Shown piece by piece: positions 6,741 to 15,572 of a stretch of DNA of 21,502 bases. The DNA is from Gammaproteobacteria bacterium (GTDB lineage Bacteria > Pseudomonadota > Gammaproteobacteria > Eutrophobiales > Eutrophobiaceae). How positions within the stretch are numbered: position 1 is the stretch's first letter; every line of letters begins with the position of its first letter. Under the pieces are notes generated by a model. That model saw nothing but the letters and a program-made list of their open reading frames with translations. It did no database searches and was not told the origin of the DNA. The translations under genes and the position numbers were made by a program. The stretch is from the NCBI GenBank assembly GCA_003645215.1, contig QNEM01000010.1:1-21502 (forward strand), given 5' to 3'.

Positions 6741-9700
6741 ATGCCAGACAATAATCGCGTAAGTGCATTCCAGCCTGAATGTTCATTCAAGGCGGGCGAA
6801 AAAAGCTTCTGGGGCAGACTTTATGGTAGTGCCAAGGCACTGGCTATTAGTCAGTTAGTCAGGGAAGTACAAACTCCTGTCATTATCATGACCAGAGACT
6901 CACTCTCGGCAAGCAGATTGACGGAAGAACTTCGTTTTTATCTTGATGAGTGTGAAGACAATAGCCTGCTGTCTTTTCCTGATTGGGAGACATTACCTTA
7001 CGATCTGTTCTCACCCTATCAGGATATTATCTCGGAAAGGCTGGCAACACTGACCAGCTTACCAGGCCTTAAAAAAGGCATTCTGATTGTGCCGGTGACA
7101 ACACTGATGCATCGCCTGATGCCTAAAGAGTTTCTGTTGTCACATAGCCTGATCCTGAAAAACGGACAGCAACTCAATGTTGATGCGTTCAGAAAACAGC
7201 TGAATGAAAGTGGCTATGCGTTTAGCACGCAAGTCATAGAGCATGGCGACGTGGCGATCCGTGGCTCCCTGATTGATTTGTACCCTATGGGCGCAGACAA
7301 ACCCTATCGGATAGATTTACTGGATGACGAAATAGACAGTATCCGGACATTTGATCCTGAAACCCAGCGCTCATTGAAACAGGTCGAGGACATAAAAATA
7401 TTACCAGCCAGGGAAGTGGCATTGATTGATGAAGGCATTGCCCGTTTCAGATCATCCTGGCGTTCGCGTTTTGAAGGCAATCCAAACCAGTCTCCTGTGT
7501 ATCGGGATGTCAGCCAGGGACTTGCGCCAGCAGGTATCGAATATTATTTACCATTGTTTTACGAAGAGACCAACACCCTGTTCGATTATCTGCCTGATGA
7601 GTGCATTACCATTTTTGATGAAGATGCCATAGATACTTCCGAATCATTCTGGCAAGACATCGAAACGCGTTATGAGCAAAACAGACATGATGTAGAACGT
7701 CCGGTATTGCCACCAAGGGACATGTTTCTTAATCCCTCAGATTTGTTAAGTAGAACCAAAATCTATCATCAGATCCACATTACGCACAGGGAGCAGCAGG
7801 AACGAGCGGGGGCAAGTAACTACGATACAACACTGCCAGCAAGTTTGATGATTGATGCTCGTTCTGCAGATCCATTATCGTTATTCAAACGATTCGTCAG
7901 CGATTTTGATGGGAGAATATTACTCGTTGCAGAATCAGCGGGCAGAAGAGAAACCCTGCTGGATTTATTCCAGCAACATGACATCAAACCTGTGCAGCTG
8001 GACAACTGGTCTGAATTCATACAAGGACAAGACCGTCTGGGCTTGACCGTTGCGCCCCTGGAACATGGGGCCCAATTGGAAAACCCCGGAATTGCCCTGA
8101 TCAGTGAAGGGCAATTGTTTGGTGAACGCGTGATGCAACGTCGTTTACGCAAACGTAAGCAGCAGGATTCAGAAAACATCATTCGTAACCTGACAGAGTT
8201 GACCCTGGGTGCACCAGTGGTGCATGAGGAACATGGAGTTGGTCGTTACCAGGGGTTGATCGCCCTGGATGTAGGAGACATTCCAGCCGAGTTCATTTAT
8301 ATCGAATATGCAGATGGCGATAAACTTTATGTGCCAGTTTCCGCTCTTGATCTGATCAGTCGTTTTACCGGAGTAGATCCGGAACATGCACCACTACATC
8401 GTTTGGGCAGCGGGCAGTGGGAAAAGGCCAAGCGTAAGGCCGCCAAACGCGTACATGACGTAGCAGCTGAATTGTTGGAACTGCATGCACAACGAGCGGC
8501 ACGTCCCGGCTTCAATTTTGAACTTGATGAAAATGCCTACCGTGCCTTTGTACAAACATTTCCCTTTGAAGAAACTCCGGGGCAAATGGATGCGATCATG
8601 GATGTCATTGATGATATGACCCAGGCCAAGCCCATGGATCGCCTGGTTTGTGGTGATGCAGGTTTTGGTAAAACAGAAGTGGCCATGCGCGCCTCGTTTA
8701 TAGCAGTACAGAATGGTAAGCAAGTTGCTATCCTCGTGCCGACAACGTTACTGGCGCAGCAGCATTATCAAAATTTTAAAGACAGGTTTGCAGACTGGCC
8801 TGTACGTGTTGAATTACTATCCCGATTCCGCACGGGTAAGGAACAAAATATAACCTTGAAAGGTATCGAAGACGGCACTGTTGATATTGTTATTGGCACG
8901 CACAAATTGATTCAGGGGAATATAGAATTTGCCCGCTTGGGCTTATTAATCATCGATGAAGAACACCGTTTCGGCGTAAGGCAGAAGGAAAAATTCAAAG
9001 CCATCCGGGCAGAGATAGATGTACTGACTCTTACGGCAACGCCCATACCACGAACACTGAATATGGCGCTTGCTGACTTGCGTGAATTTTCTATCATTGC
9101 CACGCCCCCGGCAAAACGGCTGGCAGTCAAGACCTTTGTCCGTGAGTGGAATGATGCCCTGTTGAAAGAAGCACTACTGCGCGAAATCAAACGTGGTGGT
9201 CAGGTATATGTATTACATAATAAAGTAGAAACCATAGAAAAAATGGCCAGGCAGGTCGAAGCACTACTGCCAGAGGCATCGGTCAGGTGGGCACATGGTC
9301 AAATGCCAGAGAAAGAACTTGAGCAGGTGATGCTGGATTTCTACCATAGACGTTTCAATGTCCTGGTGTGTACCACTATCATTGAAACAGGCATCGATGT
9401 GCCCAGTGCCAATACTATTATCATCAATCGTGCGGACAGATTTGGATTGGCACAATTGTATCAATTAAGGGGCAGGGTCGGGCGATCACATCATCGTGCT
9501 TATGCTTATTTAATTGTTCCGGAAAGGAAGCAGATGACAGCGGATGCAATCAAGAGACTGGAGGCAATAGAGGCCCTGGAAGAGCTAGGTGTTGGTTTTA
9601 CCCTGGCGACGCACGATCTTGAAATTCGTGGGGCAGGTGAGATCCTGGGTGAAGGCCAGAGTGGGCAGATCCAGGAAATAGGTTATGGGCTGTACATGGA

Positions 9701-10217
9701 TCTACTTGACCGTGCAGTGACAGTACTTAAATCAGGCAAACAACCTGAACTTGATAGACCACTGGATCATGGTGTCGAGGTTGATCTACATATTCCGGCA
9801 CTGATCCCGGAGGACTATTTGCCAGACGTACATATGCGACTCATTATGTATAAGCGAATCGCCAGTGTTGAGGACAAGGAGGCATTAAAAGAGCTTCAGG
9901 TTGAGATGATCGACCGTTTCGGTTTATTGCCTGAATTTGCTAAAAATCTTTTCCGGATTGCAGAATTAAAGTTATTGGTTAATCCACTGGGCATCCGCAA
10001 GGTAGATTTGGGTCCTCATGGAGGCAGGTTGCAGTTTAACGAGGACAATAATGTCGATCCGATGAAGATTATTACATTGATACAAAGCAATCCGTTTACT
10101 TATAAACTGGATGGGCAGGATAAATTACGAATTAATGAAGAGTTGCCGGAACCTGATGACAGGTTCACAATACTGAGCAACCTTATTGCAGATATTTCAA
10201 ACAAGGATGCAGCATAA
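6741..10217 (+). CDS. mfd: Transcription-repair coupling factor
   Basis: ATP-dependent DNA translocase that pushes stalled RNA polymerase off lesions and recruits UvrA for nucleotide excision repair. It is 1158 aa (E. coli 1148). Domain order as expected: an N-terminal UvrB-like region (about 1-350) with FPDWETLPYD, a linker, the RNA-polymerase-interacting CarD-like domain (about 490-560, HEEHGVGRYQGL), then the RecG-like motor with Walker A GDAGFGKT at 638-645, DEEH at 739-742, TATPIPRT and the QLRGRVGR motif, and the C-terminal TRCF domain (about 1000-1120). It begins 6 nt after pyrF with no clear Shine-Dalgarno, so it may be translationally coupled. csiV follows after 5 nt. Confidence 0.98.
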   Translation: MPDNNRVSAFQPECSFKAGEKSFWGRLYGSAKALAISQLVREVQTPVIIMTRDSLSASRLTEELRFYLDECEDNSLLSFPDWETLPYDLFSPYQDIISERLATLTSLPGLKKGILIVPVTTLMHRLMPKEFLLSHSLILKNGQQLNVDAFRKQLNESGYAFSTQVIEHGDVAIRGSLIDLYPMGADKPYRIDLLDDEIDSIRTFDPETQRSLKQVEDIKILPAREVALIDEGIARFRSSWRSRFEGNPNQSPVYRDVSQGLAPAGIEYYLPLFYEETNTLFDYLPDECITIFDEDAIDTSESFWQDIETRYEQNRHDVERPVLPPRDMFLNPSDLLSRTKIYHQIHITHREQQERAGASNYDTTLPASLMIDARSADPLSLFKRFVSDFDGRILLVAESAGRRETLLDLFQQHDIKPVQLDNWSEFIQGQDRLGLTVAPLEHGAQLENPGIALISEGQLFGERVMQRRLRKRKQQDSENIIRNLTELTLGAPVVHEEHGVGRYQGLIALDVGDIPAEFIYIEYADGDKLYVPVSALDLISRFTGVDPEHAPLHRLGSGQWEKAKRKAAKRVHDVAAELLELHAQRAARPGFNFELDENAYRAFVQTFPFEETPGQMDAIMDVIDDMTQAKPMDRLVCGDAGFGKTEVAMRASFIAVQNGKQVAILVPTTLLAQQHYQNFKDRFADWPVRVELLSRFRTGKEQNITLKGIEDGTVDIVIGTHKLIQGNIEFARLGLLIIDEEHRFGVRQKEKFKAIRAEIDVLTLTATPIPRTLNMALADLREFSIIATPPAKRLAVKTFVREWNDALLKEALLREIKRGGQVYVLHNKVETIEKMARQVEALLPEASVRWAHGQMPEKELEQVMLDFYHRRFNVLVCTTIIETGIDVPSANTIIINRADRFGLAQLYQLRGRVGRSHHRAYAYLIVPERKQMTADAIKRLEAIEALEELGVGFTLATHDLEIRGAGEILGEGQSGQIQEIGYGLYMDLLDRAVTVLKSGKQPELDRPLDHGVEVDLHIPALIPEDYLPDVHMRLIMYKRIASVEDKEALKELQVEMIDRFGLLPEFAKNLFRIAELKLLVNPLGIRKVDLGPHGGRLQFNEDNNVDPMKIITLIQSNPFTYKLDGQDKLRINEELPEPDDRFTILSNLIADISNKDAA

Positions 10218-10222
10218 TCATT

Positions 10223-10870
10223 ATGAGTACCTCTATAAAAAAAATATTACTCGGCAGTCTTCTTTTACTGTTTAGCAACCTGGCATATGCCAAATGGTAC
10301 CAGGTGGAAATGGTCGTATTCGAACACCTGGTGACTGATAACAGTGGTGAATTGTGGGATACAGATGGCTTACCGGATTATAGCGCCAGCGTAGAACTTG
10401 TAACCAAAACACATGGATCCAGTGCATTTAAAAGGTTGCCAGCAAGCAGATACAAGCTGGGTGGTGTAAACAAAAACCTTAAATTATCCAGTGATTATCG
10501 CCCTGTGTACCACGTTGCCTGGCAACAGCCAGAGTTAACAAAATCCAGGGCGAAAAAGGTCCATATCAAGAATCCGGAAGCAAAGATAAATGGCACAATC
10601 AATCTAAGAGGCGGTCATCTTCTTCATCTGGACGTGGACTTATCTTACTTTGTTGATTTGACTACGGAGTCAGTCACATCATATACGGAAGAAAACATAT
10701 CAGTAGCAGGTGAGGATGTAGAAGAAATAGAAATTGATGAAGAAATCATTATGAGCGGCACCTACGCACAAATGAAGGAAACCCGGCGCATCAAATTGAA
10801 TGAATTACATTATTTCGATCACCCATTGTTCGGGGTGATCATGCGCGTGACACGCCTGGCAGTAGAGTAA
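10223..10870 (+). CDS. csiV: CsiV-family periplasmic peptidoglycan-binding protein
   Basis: 215 aa with a clear Sec signal peptide (KK at 6-7, hydrophobic core about 8-18, AYA-K cleavage after residue 23). The mature protein opens with WYQVEMVVFEHL, the hallmark of the CsiV family (formerly DUF2803). In Vibrio cholerae CsiV is a periplasmic peptidoglycan-binding protein needed for PBP1A activity through LpoA; whether this homolog does the same is inference. The second half has a LDVDLSYF segment and an acidic EDVEEIEIDEEI run, then the conserved RRIKLNELHYFDHPLFGV end. A position after mfd is also found in Pseudomonas. It converges on mtnP with only 14 nt between the stops. Confidence 0.8.
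   Translation: MSTSIKKILLGSLLLLFSNLAYAKWYQVEMVVFEHLVTDNSGELWDTDGLPDYSASVELVTKTHGSSAFKRLPASRYKLGGVNKNLKLSSDYRPVYHVAWQQPELTKSRAKKVHIKNPEAKINGTINLRGGHLLHLDVDLSYFVDLTTESVTSYTEENISVAGEDVEEIEIDEEIIMSGTYAQMKETRRIKLNELHYFDHPLFGVIMRVTRLAVE
10817..10840. repeat. Inverted repeat in the 3' end of csiV
   Basis: A perfect 8-bp inverted repeat, GATCACCC (10817-10824) and GGGTGATC (10833-10840), with an 8-nt spacer lies just before the csiV stop, at the convergent csiV/mtnP junction. As no other hairpin sits in the 14-nt gap, it could slow or stop polymerase from either side, but neither strand has a U tract after it. A role in transcription ending is only a possibility. Confidence 0.3.
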
Positions 10871-10884
10871 GGAACCAATACGGC

Positions 10885-11625
10885 TTAGAAAGTAGTAATA
10901 AATTCTTCAAGTACCAACTTGATCTTTCCAATGCCCTCATCAAGATGTTTTTCAATCACGGCCATGGTGATTTCTTCATCAGATTTGCCCGCAGCCCAAT
11001 TCACAACCAAAGAAAGACAGGCATAGTTAATATCCAGTTCACGGGCAAGTGCTGCTTCAGGCATTCCTGTCATGCCGACAATATCACAGCCATCCTTCTC
11101 CAGTTTTTTAACCTCTGCAGCAGTTTCCAGCCTGGGCCCTTGTGTGGCTGCATAAACACCGCCAATAAAAACATCCAGGCCAGACATTAAACAGGCAGTA
11201 GCTAATTGTTTGCCCAGATCAGTACTATATGGATTTGTAAAATCGATATGAGTGACTTCATTTAGATCATCTTCAAAGAATGTATGCTTCCTGTTGTATG
11301 TGTAATCAATAATTTGTTCAGGAATTGCTATTCTGCCAGGACGCATCTCTGATGTAATGCCACCGACAGCATTGACTGCAATAATATTTTCTACGCCACT
11401 TTCTTTGAGCGCGTGAATATTGGCGCAATAATTTATTTTGTGTGGTGCGATGGCATGTGGGTTACCGTGACGTGGTAAGAAAATAATTTCCTTATCCCCA
11501 ATTCTCCCAAAGCTTAAGGCACTGGAGGGACTGCCATACGGCGTATCGACTTCTCTGGTCCCTGTGATTTCGACGCCTGCCAGTGAAGTCAGACCTGTGC
11601 CGCCAATAATCGCTATTTTATTCAT
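10885..11625 (-). CDS. mtnP: S-methyl-5'-thioinosine phosphorylase
   Basis: Phosphorolyses methylthioinosine to hypoxanthine and 5-methylthioribose 1-phosphate, salvaging the polyamine by-product MTA after its deamination. It is 246 aa, like MTIP of Pseudomonas (PA3004), from the PNP/MTAP family. Seen: the N-terminal IIGGTGL phosphate loop, RHG with HKINYCANIHALK, NAVGGI, and MTGMPEAALARE near residue 180. Where MTA phosphorylases carry the aspartates of TDYDCW, this protein has VNWAAG (Asn209), which favours 6-oxopurines such as MTI over adenine nucleosides. Its ATG overlaps the hpt stop by 4 nt (ATGA), so the two are coupled, and Hpt consumes the hypoxanthine made here. MTA phosphorylase remains the alternative. 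Confidence 0.9.
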   Translation of the reverse strand: MNKIAIIGGTGLTSLAGVEITGTREVDTPYGSPSSALSFGRIGDKEIIFLPRHGNPHAIAPHKINYCANIHALKESGVENIIAVNAVGGITSEMRPGRIAIPEQIIDYTYNRKHTFFEDDLNEVTHIDFTNPYSTDLGKQLATACLMSGLDVFIGGVYAATQGPRLETAAEVKKLEKDGCDIVGMTGMPEAALARELDINYACLSLVVNWAAGKSDEEITMAVIEKHLDEGIGKIKLVLEEFITTF

Positions 11626-12170
11626 AAACCCTTTACCGCATAGATGCCCGGGGCATTGCGTAAATATTCCTTGTAATCCATGCCGTAACCAAAGAGATAG
11701 CGGTTGGGAACTGTAAGACCGGTGAAATCAGCCTGTTTAAAGCTTCGTTCCCTGCCTAATTGTTTGTCTGCCAGAACAGCAGTTTGAATGGTTTTTGCCT
11801 GATTGCTTTCACATTCTTCAACCATTGCCACCAGCGTGTTTCCCTCATCGAGAATATCATCAACGATTAATACATGTCTGTCTTGCAGTGAGATTGTCGG
11901 TTTTCTAATCCAGTGTAATTTGCCGCCATTTATTTCCCCCTGGTAGCGGGTCGCATGAACGTATTCTACCTGTAATGGAAAGTCCAGAAGCGGAAGCAGT
12001 TTTCCTGTGGGGACCACGCCTCCGATCATCAGGCAGAGGATGACGGGATTTTTGTCCGCGAGCACCAGGGTGATATCTGCAGCCATCCTTTCAATGGCCG
12101 CTTCAACCTCTGCAGATGAGTAGATCAAATCAGCTTCTGACTGAATACGTGTGATTTCAGCTATATTCAT
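11622..12170 (-). CDS. hpt: Hypoxanthine-guanine phosphoribosyltransferase
   Basis: Transfers phosphoribose from PRPP to hypoxanthine or guanine, giving IMP or GMP. It is 182 aa, the usual size. The PRPP loop VLIVDDILDEGNT spans about residues 100-112, with LMIGGVVPTGKLL (about 48-60) as the pyrophosphate-binding loop and the EYVHATRYQG segment typical of the Pseudomonas-type enzyme. The C-terminal half carries YLFGYGMDYKEYLRN, the conserved base-binding region. It is the first gene of a two-gene operon with mtnP. A TAGAAT -10-like box (minus strand, 12185-12190) lies upstream but leaves only about 14 nt to the ATG and lacks a good -35, so the promoter is unresolved. Confidence 0.93.
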   Translation of the reverse strand: MNIAEITRIQSEADLIYSSAEVEAAIERMAADITLVLADKNPVILCLMIGGVVPTGKLLPLLDFPLQVEYVHATRYQGEINGGKLHWIRKPTISLQDRHVLIVDDILDEGNTLVAMVEECESNQAKTIQTAVLADKQLGRERSFKQADFTGLTVPNRYLFGYGMDYKEYLRNAPGIYAVKGL

Positions 12171-12569
12171 AGCAGATGTGTAGAATTCTACTTAAACAGG
12201 TTTTTTTGCTCATTTTGTTCTCATTTTTTAGCAAATCTAATCAAAATCCTGGGCAGTGGGTGAATAAGTATTCGGATAATTCATGATTAGTAGCGGCAGG
12301 AAAATGCCTGATAATACATTGAAAATCAACCAATTATTCCAGAATGCCTAAAGACCGACTGTATCGCTTGGGGATTTTTCGGCTATATTGATGCTGATAA
12401 GAAAATCCCGATAACCCTAATATTAACAATGCATTAAGGGCCATTATTTGCTACCCTGTCGGGCGATTAGAGCAGACGATCCCGCGTAAAAATGCCAAAA
12501 AGAGTCATTACCACGCAAACAAACAGGATCTGACAGTAACATAATAATAATTCTAGCGAGAGGAACACC
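12171..12569. other. Divergent intergenic region between hpt and glyA (399 bp)
   Basis: No convincing gene or RNA gene is seen. The hpt-proximal third is T-rich and carries TTTGCT/AGCAAA arms (12205-12210 and 12230-12235). Around 12371-12409, GGGATTTTTC can pair with GAAAATCCC (one bulge, 20-nt loop). A weak promoter-like pair for glyA, TTGATG (12388-12393) and GATAAC (12410-12415) with 16-nt spacing, lies inside it. The last 30 nt contain a good glyA ribosome-binding site. The region probably holds promoters for both flanking genes and a long glyA leader; no known riboswitch was recognised. Confidence 0.6.
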
Positions 12570-13822
12570 ATGTTTACCAAAGATATGAAAGTTGCCGGTT
12601 ATGACGAAGAACTCTGGAAAGTGATGGACGCTGAGCGCGTGCGTCAGGAAGAGCACATTGAGTTGATTGCATCAGAAAATATGACAAGTCCACGTGTGAT
12701 GGAATGTCAGGGTTCTTATTTAACAAACAAATATGCTGAAGGCTATCCAGGCAAGCGCTATTACGGTGGTTGCGAGTACGTTGACGTTGCAGAGCAATTA
12801 GCCATCGATCGTGCCAAAGAATTGTTTGGTGCGGACTGGGTGAATGTACAACCACATTCAGGTTCACAGGCCAACGGTGCCGTTTTTCTGGCATTGCTGA
12901 GCCCGGGCGATCACGTCATGGTATGAGTCTGGCACATGGGGGTCATTTAACCCACGGTGCATCAGTGAATGTTTCAGGTCGTATTTTTGATGCTGTTCAG
13001 TATGGTCTGGATGACAAAGGCTATATTGATTATAACCAGGCCGAAGAACTGGCACTGGAACATAAGCCAAAAATGATCATTACAGGCTTTTCTGCTTATT
13101 CCAGGGTTGTTGATTGGGAACGTTTCCGCGAAATTTCCGATAAAGTTGGTGCAATAATGATGGCTGATATTGCCCACGTTGCTGGTCTTATTGCTGTGGG
13201 TGAGTACCCAAGTCCGGTACAGATTGCTGATGTGACAACATCAACCACACACAAAACCTTACGTGGTCCACGTTCGGGCATTATTATGGGTAAAGCCAAT
13301 GAAGAGATTGAGAAAAAGGTCAACTTCATGGTATTTCCTGCCTATCAGGGTGGTCCGCACATGCATACCATCGCTGGCAAAGCCGTTGCTTTTAAAGAAT
13401 GTCTGGAACCTGAATTCAAGACCTATATACAGCAGGTCAAAAAGAATGCAGTTGCTATGGCTGACACCTTCATTGAACGTGGCCTGAAGATTGTTTCTGG
13501 TGGTACAGATAATCACCTGTTCCTGGTAGATATGATTGAAAAGGGACTGACTGGTAAGGAAGTTGATGCAGCCATGGGTCGCGCCAATATCACCTGTAAC
13601 AAGAATTCAGTTCCAAACGATCCGCAGTCACCATTTGTCACCAGTGGTATCCGTATCGGCACACCATCAATTACGACACGTGGTTTTGATGAAGCTGATT
13701 GTAAGAATGTTGCTAACTGGATTTGTGACATCATGGATAACATGGGCGACGATAGTGTTATTGAAGATGTAAAAGGCAAGGTTGTTGCCCTGTGTAAGAG
13801 CAGGCCACTTTACGAACATTGA
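12570..13822 (+). pseudogene. glyA: Serine hydroxymethyltransferase, interrupted by a 1-nt frameshift
   Basis: PLP enzyme that converts serine and tetrahydrofolate to glycine and methylene-THF, the main one-carbon source. Two frames together cover the whole protein. Codons 1-117 (12570-12920) run from MFTKDMKVAGY through IELIASEN, KYAEGYPGKRYYGG and the THF-site QPHSGSQAN, then read into TGA at 12924. The rest continues from MSLAHGGHLTHG at 12923 to 13822. Family members read GM-LAHGG here, so one missing G at ATG-GT-ATG (about 12921) explains the break. Restoring it gives 417 aa, the E. coli length, and places the PLP lysine of TTHKT at residue 229, as in E. coli. No other decay is visible, so a sequencing error or very recent mutation is likely. 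AGAGGA at about 12560 is a strong ribosome-binding site. Confidence 0.93.
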
Positions 13823-13848
13823 TTCGTTAAATACGTAGTTCAGGCTTG

Positions 13849-13873
13849 CAGGGGATCGTTATGCGATCCCCTG
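13849..13873 (+). terminator. Stem-loop after glyA (probable terminator)
   Basis: A perfect 10-bp inverted repeat, CAGGGGATCG (13849-13858) and CGATCCCCTG (13864-13873), with a 5-nt loop lies 26 nt after the glyA stop. The downstream tract is only TGTCGTT, so termination without Rho would be weak. It probably separates glyA from the nrdR-rib operon. Confidence 0.6.
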
Positions 13874-13911
13874 TGTCGTTAGAAAAGAGTTAAACATAAA
13901 TCAGTTGAAGA

Positions 13912-13918
13912 AGGAGGG
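13912..13918 (+). promoter_or_regulatory. Strong Shine-Dalgarno for nrdR
   Basis: AGGAGGG lies 7 nt before the nrdR ATG at 13926, the best ribosome-binding site in the window, and decides that start over the nearby GTG at 13922. Confidence 0.8.
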
Positions 13919-13925
13919 TATGTGA

Positions 13926-14438
13926 ATGCGATGTCCGTTTTGTTCTGACATGGATACGCGTGTCATTGATTCCCGTCTGGTTGGTGAAGGTGATCAAGTT
14001 CGACGCCGACGTGAATGTACAAAATGTACAGAACGTTTTACAACCTATGAATCTGCTGAATTAAACTTACCCAGGATATTGAAATCCGATGGCCGACGCG
14101 AGCCCTTCAGGGAAGACAAACTTCGTGGCGGTATTCTAAGGGCTATCGAAAAACGTCCTGTGGCAATGGATAAAGTTGAAGTGGCTATTGCACAAATCAA
14201 GCATAAGCTCAGGACTGAAGGTGAACGGGAAGTCAATTCACGCAAACTCGGTGACTGGGTGATGGAACAGTTACGAACACTTGATCAAGTTGCCTATGTC
14301 CGTTTCGCATCAGTCTACAGAAGTTTCGAAGATGTACGTGCATTTCTGGAAGAGATAGAAAAGCTGGAAAATGATTTGCCACCGGAAATAAAAGTAAGTC
14401 AGCTTGATCTATTAAAGTCTGATGGTGAAGAGAGTTGA
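13926..14438 (+). CDS. nrdR: Transcriptional repressor NrdR
   Basis: Represses ribonucleotide reductase operons by binding NrdR boxes, sensing ATP/dATP. It is 170 aa, somewhat longer than E. coli NrdR (149) owing to a polar C-terminal tail. The N-terminal zinc ribbon has C3-P-F-C6 and C31-T-K-C34, with the RRRREC basic stretch between, followed by ERFTTYE. The ATP-cone domain runs from about residue 48 to 138 (starts ILKSDGRREPF; ends VYRSFEDVRAF). It opens the nrdR-ribD-ribE-ribBA-ribH-nusB-thiL run, a conserved order. Its TGA overlaps the ribD ATG by one base (TGATG). Confidence 0.97.
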   Translation: MRCPFCSDMDTRVIDSRLVGEGDQVRRRRECTKCTERFTTYESAELNLPRILKSDGRREPFREDKLRGGILRAIEKRPVAMDKVEVAIAQIKHKLRTEGEREVNSRKLGDWVMEQLRTLDQVAYVRFASVYRSFEDVRAFLEEIEKLENDLPPEIKVSQLDLLKSDGEES

Positions 14439-15565
14439 TGTGGACAGCTTCAGACTATCATCATATGTCTCGTGCCTTACAACTGGCACGGCGTGGTCTT
14501 TATAGTACCGATCCAAATCCGCGTGTAGGTTGTGTCATTGTCAAAGATGATGTGGTCCTGTCGGAAGGATGGCACCAAAAGGCCGGGCAGTCGCATGCAG
14601 AAATCGAGGCCCTGAATAATACCAAACAAAATCAAACTTCGGACAATGTCTCGGGTGCGACCTGTTATGTAACATTGGAGCCATGTGTACATCATGGACG
14701 TACACCGCCCTGTACTGACTCTTTGATTAACGCAGGCATCAAGAAAGTTATAGCCGCAGTCATCGATCCAAACCCACTTGTTGCAGGTAAGGGTCTACAG
14801 CAGTTAAATGAAGCCGGTATTGAAACGGCAAGTGGTTTGATGGAAGCCGAGGTAGCTGAATTAAATCCTGGTTTCACTATGCGTATGCAGCATGGACGTC
14901 CGTTTGTTCGATGTAAACTGGCGATGAGCCTGGATGGTAAAACAGCACTGCACAATGGTGAAAGTAAATGGATAAGTAGCCCGGAATCGAGAATGGATGT
15001 GCAGAAACTACGTGCACGTAGTTCCGCCATCATGACAGGGATTGGTACTGTAATCGCCGATGATCCATCAATGAACGTCCGATTATCTGAATCATCGGAG
15101 TGGGCGAAATGTGGAAGACAACCATTAAGGGTGGTACTCGACTCTGAACTTGAGATTTCACCGGAAGCAAAGATATTAAATGTTTCGGGTGATGTGATTA
15201 TCTTTCATCAGTCGAATGACAAAAACAGAAAAGAACAACTTGAAAATATAGGGGCGGAACTCGTCACTGTAGAAGAAGCTAGAGGTAGCGCTTTTTTAAA
15301 GCAGGTACTGAATTATCTGGCAACAGAAAAAGAGATTAATGAGATTCTTCTGGAGACCGGCTCAACTTTGGCAGGTGAAATGTTACAGGCGGGTTTTATT
15401 GACGAGTTGATCATCTATATTGCACCGGCCTTGTTTGGGCAGGATGCAAAAAGCCTGTTTCAGTTGCCGATGATTGAAGATATGTCAGATCGTATTTCCC
15501 TGGATATTGCTGATGTCAGGTCTATTGGCAAAGACATCAGGATCAAAGCAACAGTAAATAGATAA
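14438..15565 (+). CDS. ribD: Riboflavin biosynthesis deaminase/reductase
   Basis: Bifunctional enzyme for the second and third steps of riboflavin synthesis: deaminates the diaminopyrimidinone from GTP cyclohydrolase II, then reduces the ribosyl side chain with NADPH. From ATG 14438 it is 375 aa. The deaminase domain (about 1-145) has H53-A-E55 and PCVHHGRTPPC with zinc ligands C83 and C92. The reductase domain (about 150-370) starts RPFVRCKLAMSLDGK and contains TGIGTVIADDP and the LLETGSTLAGEML segment. A TTG one codon upstream extends the frame, but the ATG overlapping the nrdR stop, behind GAAGAGAG, is preferred. The middle of the reductase domain carries an 18-bp perfect DNA palindrome (15006-15023). 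Confidence 0.96.
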   Translation: MWTASDYHHMSRALQLARRGLYSTDPNPRVGCVIVKDDVVLSEGWHQKAGQSHAEIEALNNTKQNQTSDNVSGATCYVTLEPCVHHGRTPPCTDSLINAGIKKVIAAVIDPNPLVAGKGLQQLNEAGIETASGLMEAEVAELNPGFTMRMQHGRPFVRCKLAMSLDGKTALHNGESKWISSPESRMDVQKLRARSSAIMTGIGTVIADDPSMNVRLSESSEWAKCGRQPLRVVLDSELEISPEAKILNVSGDVIIFHQSNDKNRKEQLENIGAELVTVEEARGSAFLKQVLNYLATEKEINEILLETGSTLAGEMLQAGFIDELIIYIAPALFGQDAKSLFQLPMIEDMSDRISLDIADVRSIGKDIRIKATVNR

Positions 15566-15572
15566 CAATATT

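Noticed and set aside
12176..12286. 36-codon open frame with a hydrophobic stretch in the hpt-glyA gap
   Set aside because: No ribosome-binding site, and the hydrophobic residues come from a T-rich stretch that is probably promoter DNA.
12513..12520. ACGCAAAC, a match to the left half of a PurR box, upstream of glyA
   Set aside because: The right half does not match the inverted half-site, so only a chance half-site is supported.
12910..12930. Programmed -1 frameshifting in glyA
   Set aside because: There is no slippery heptamer or downstream stem at the junction, and glyA is not known to be recoded; a missing base is simpler.
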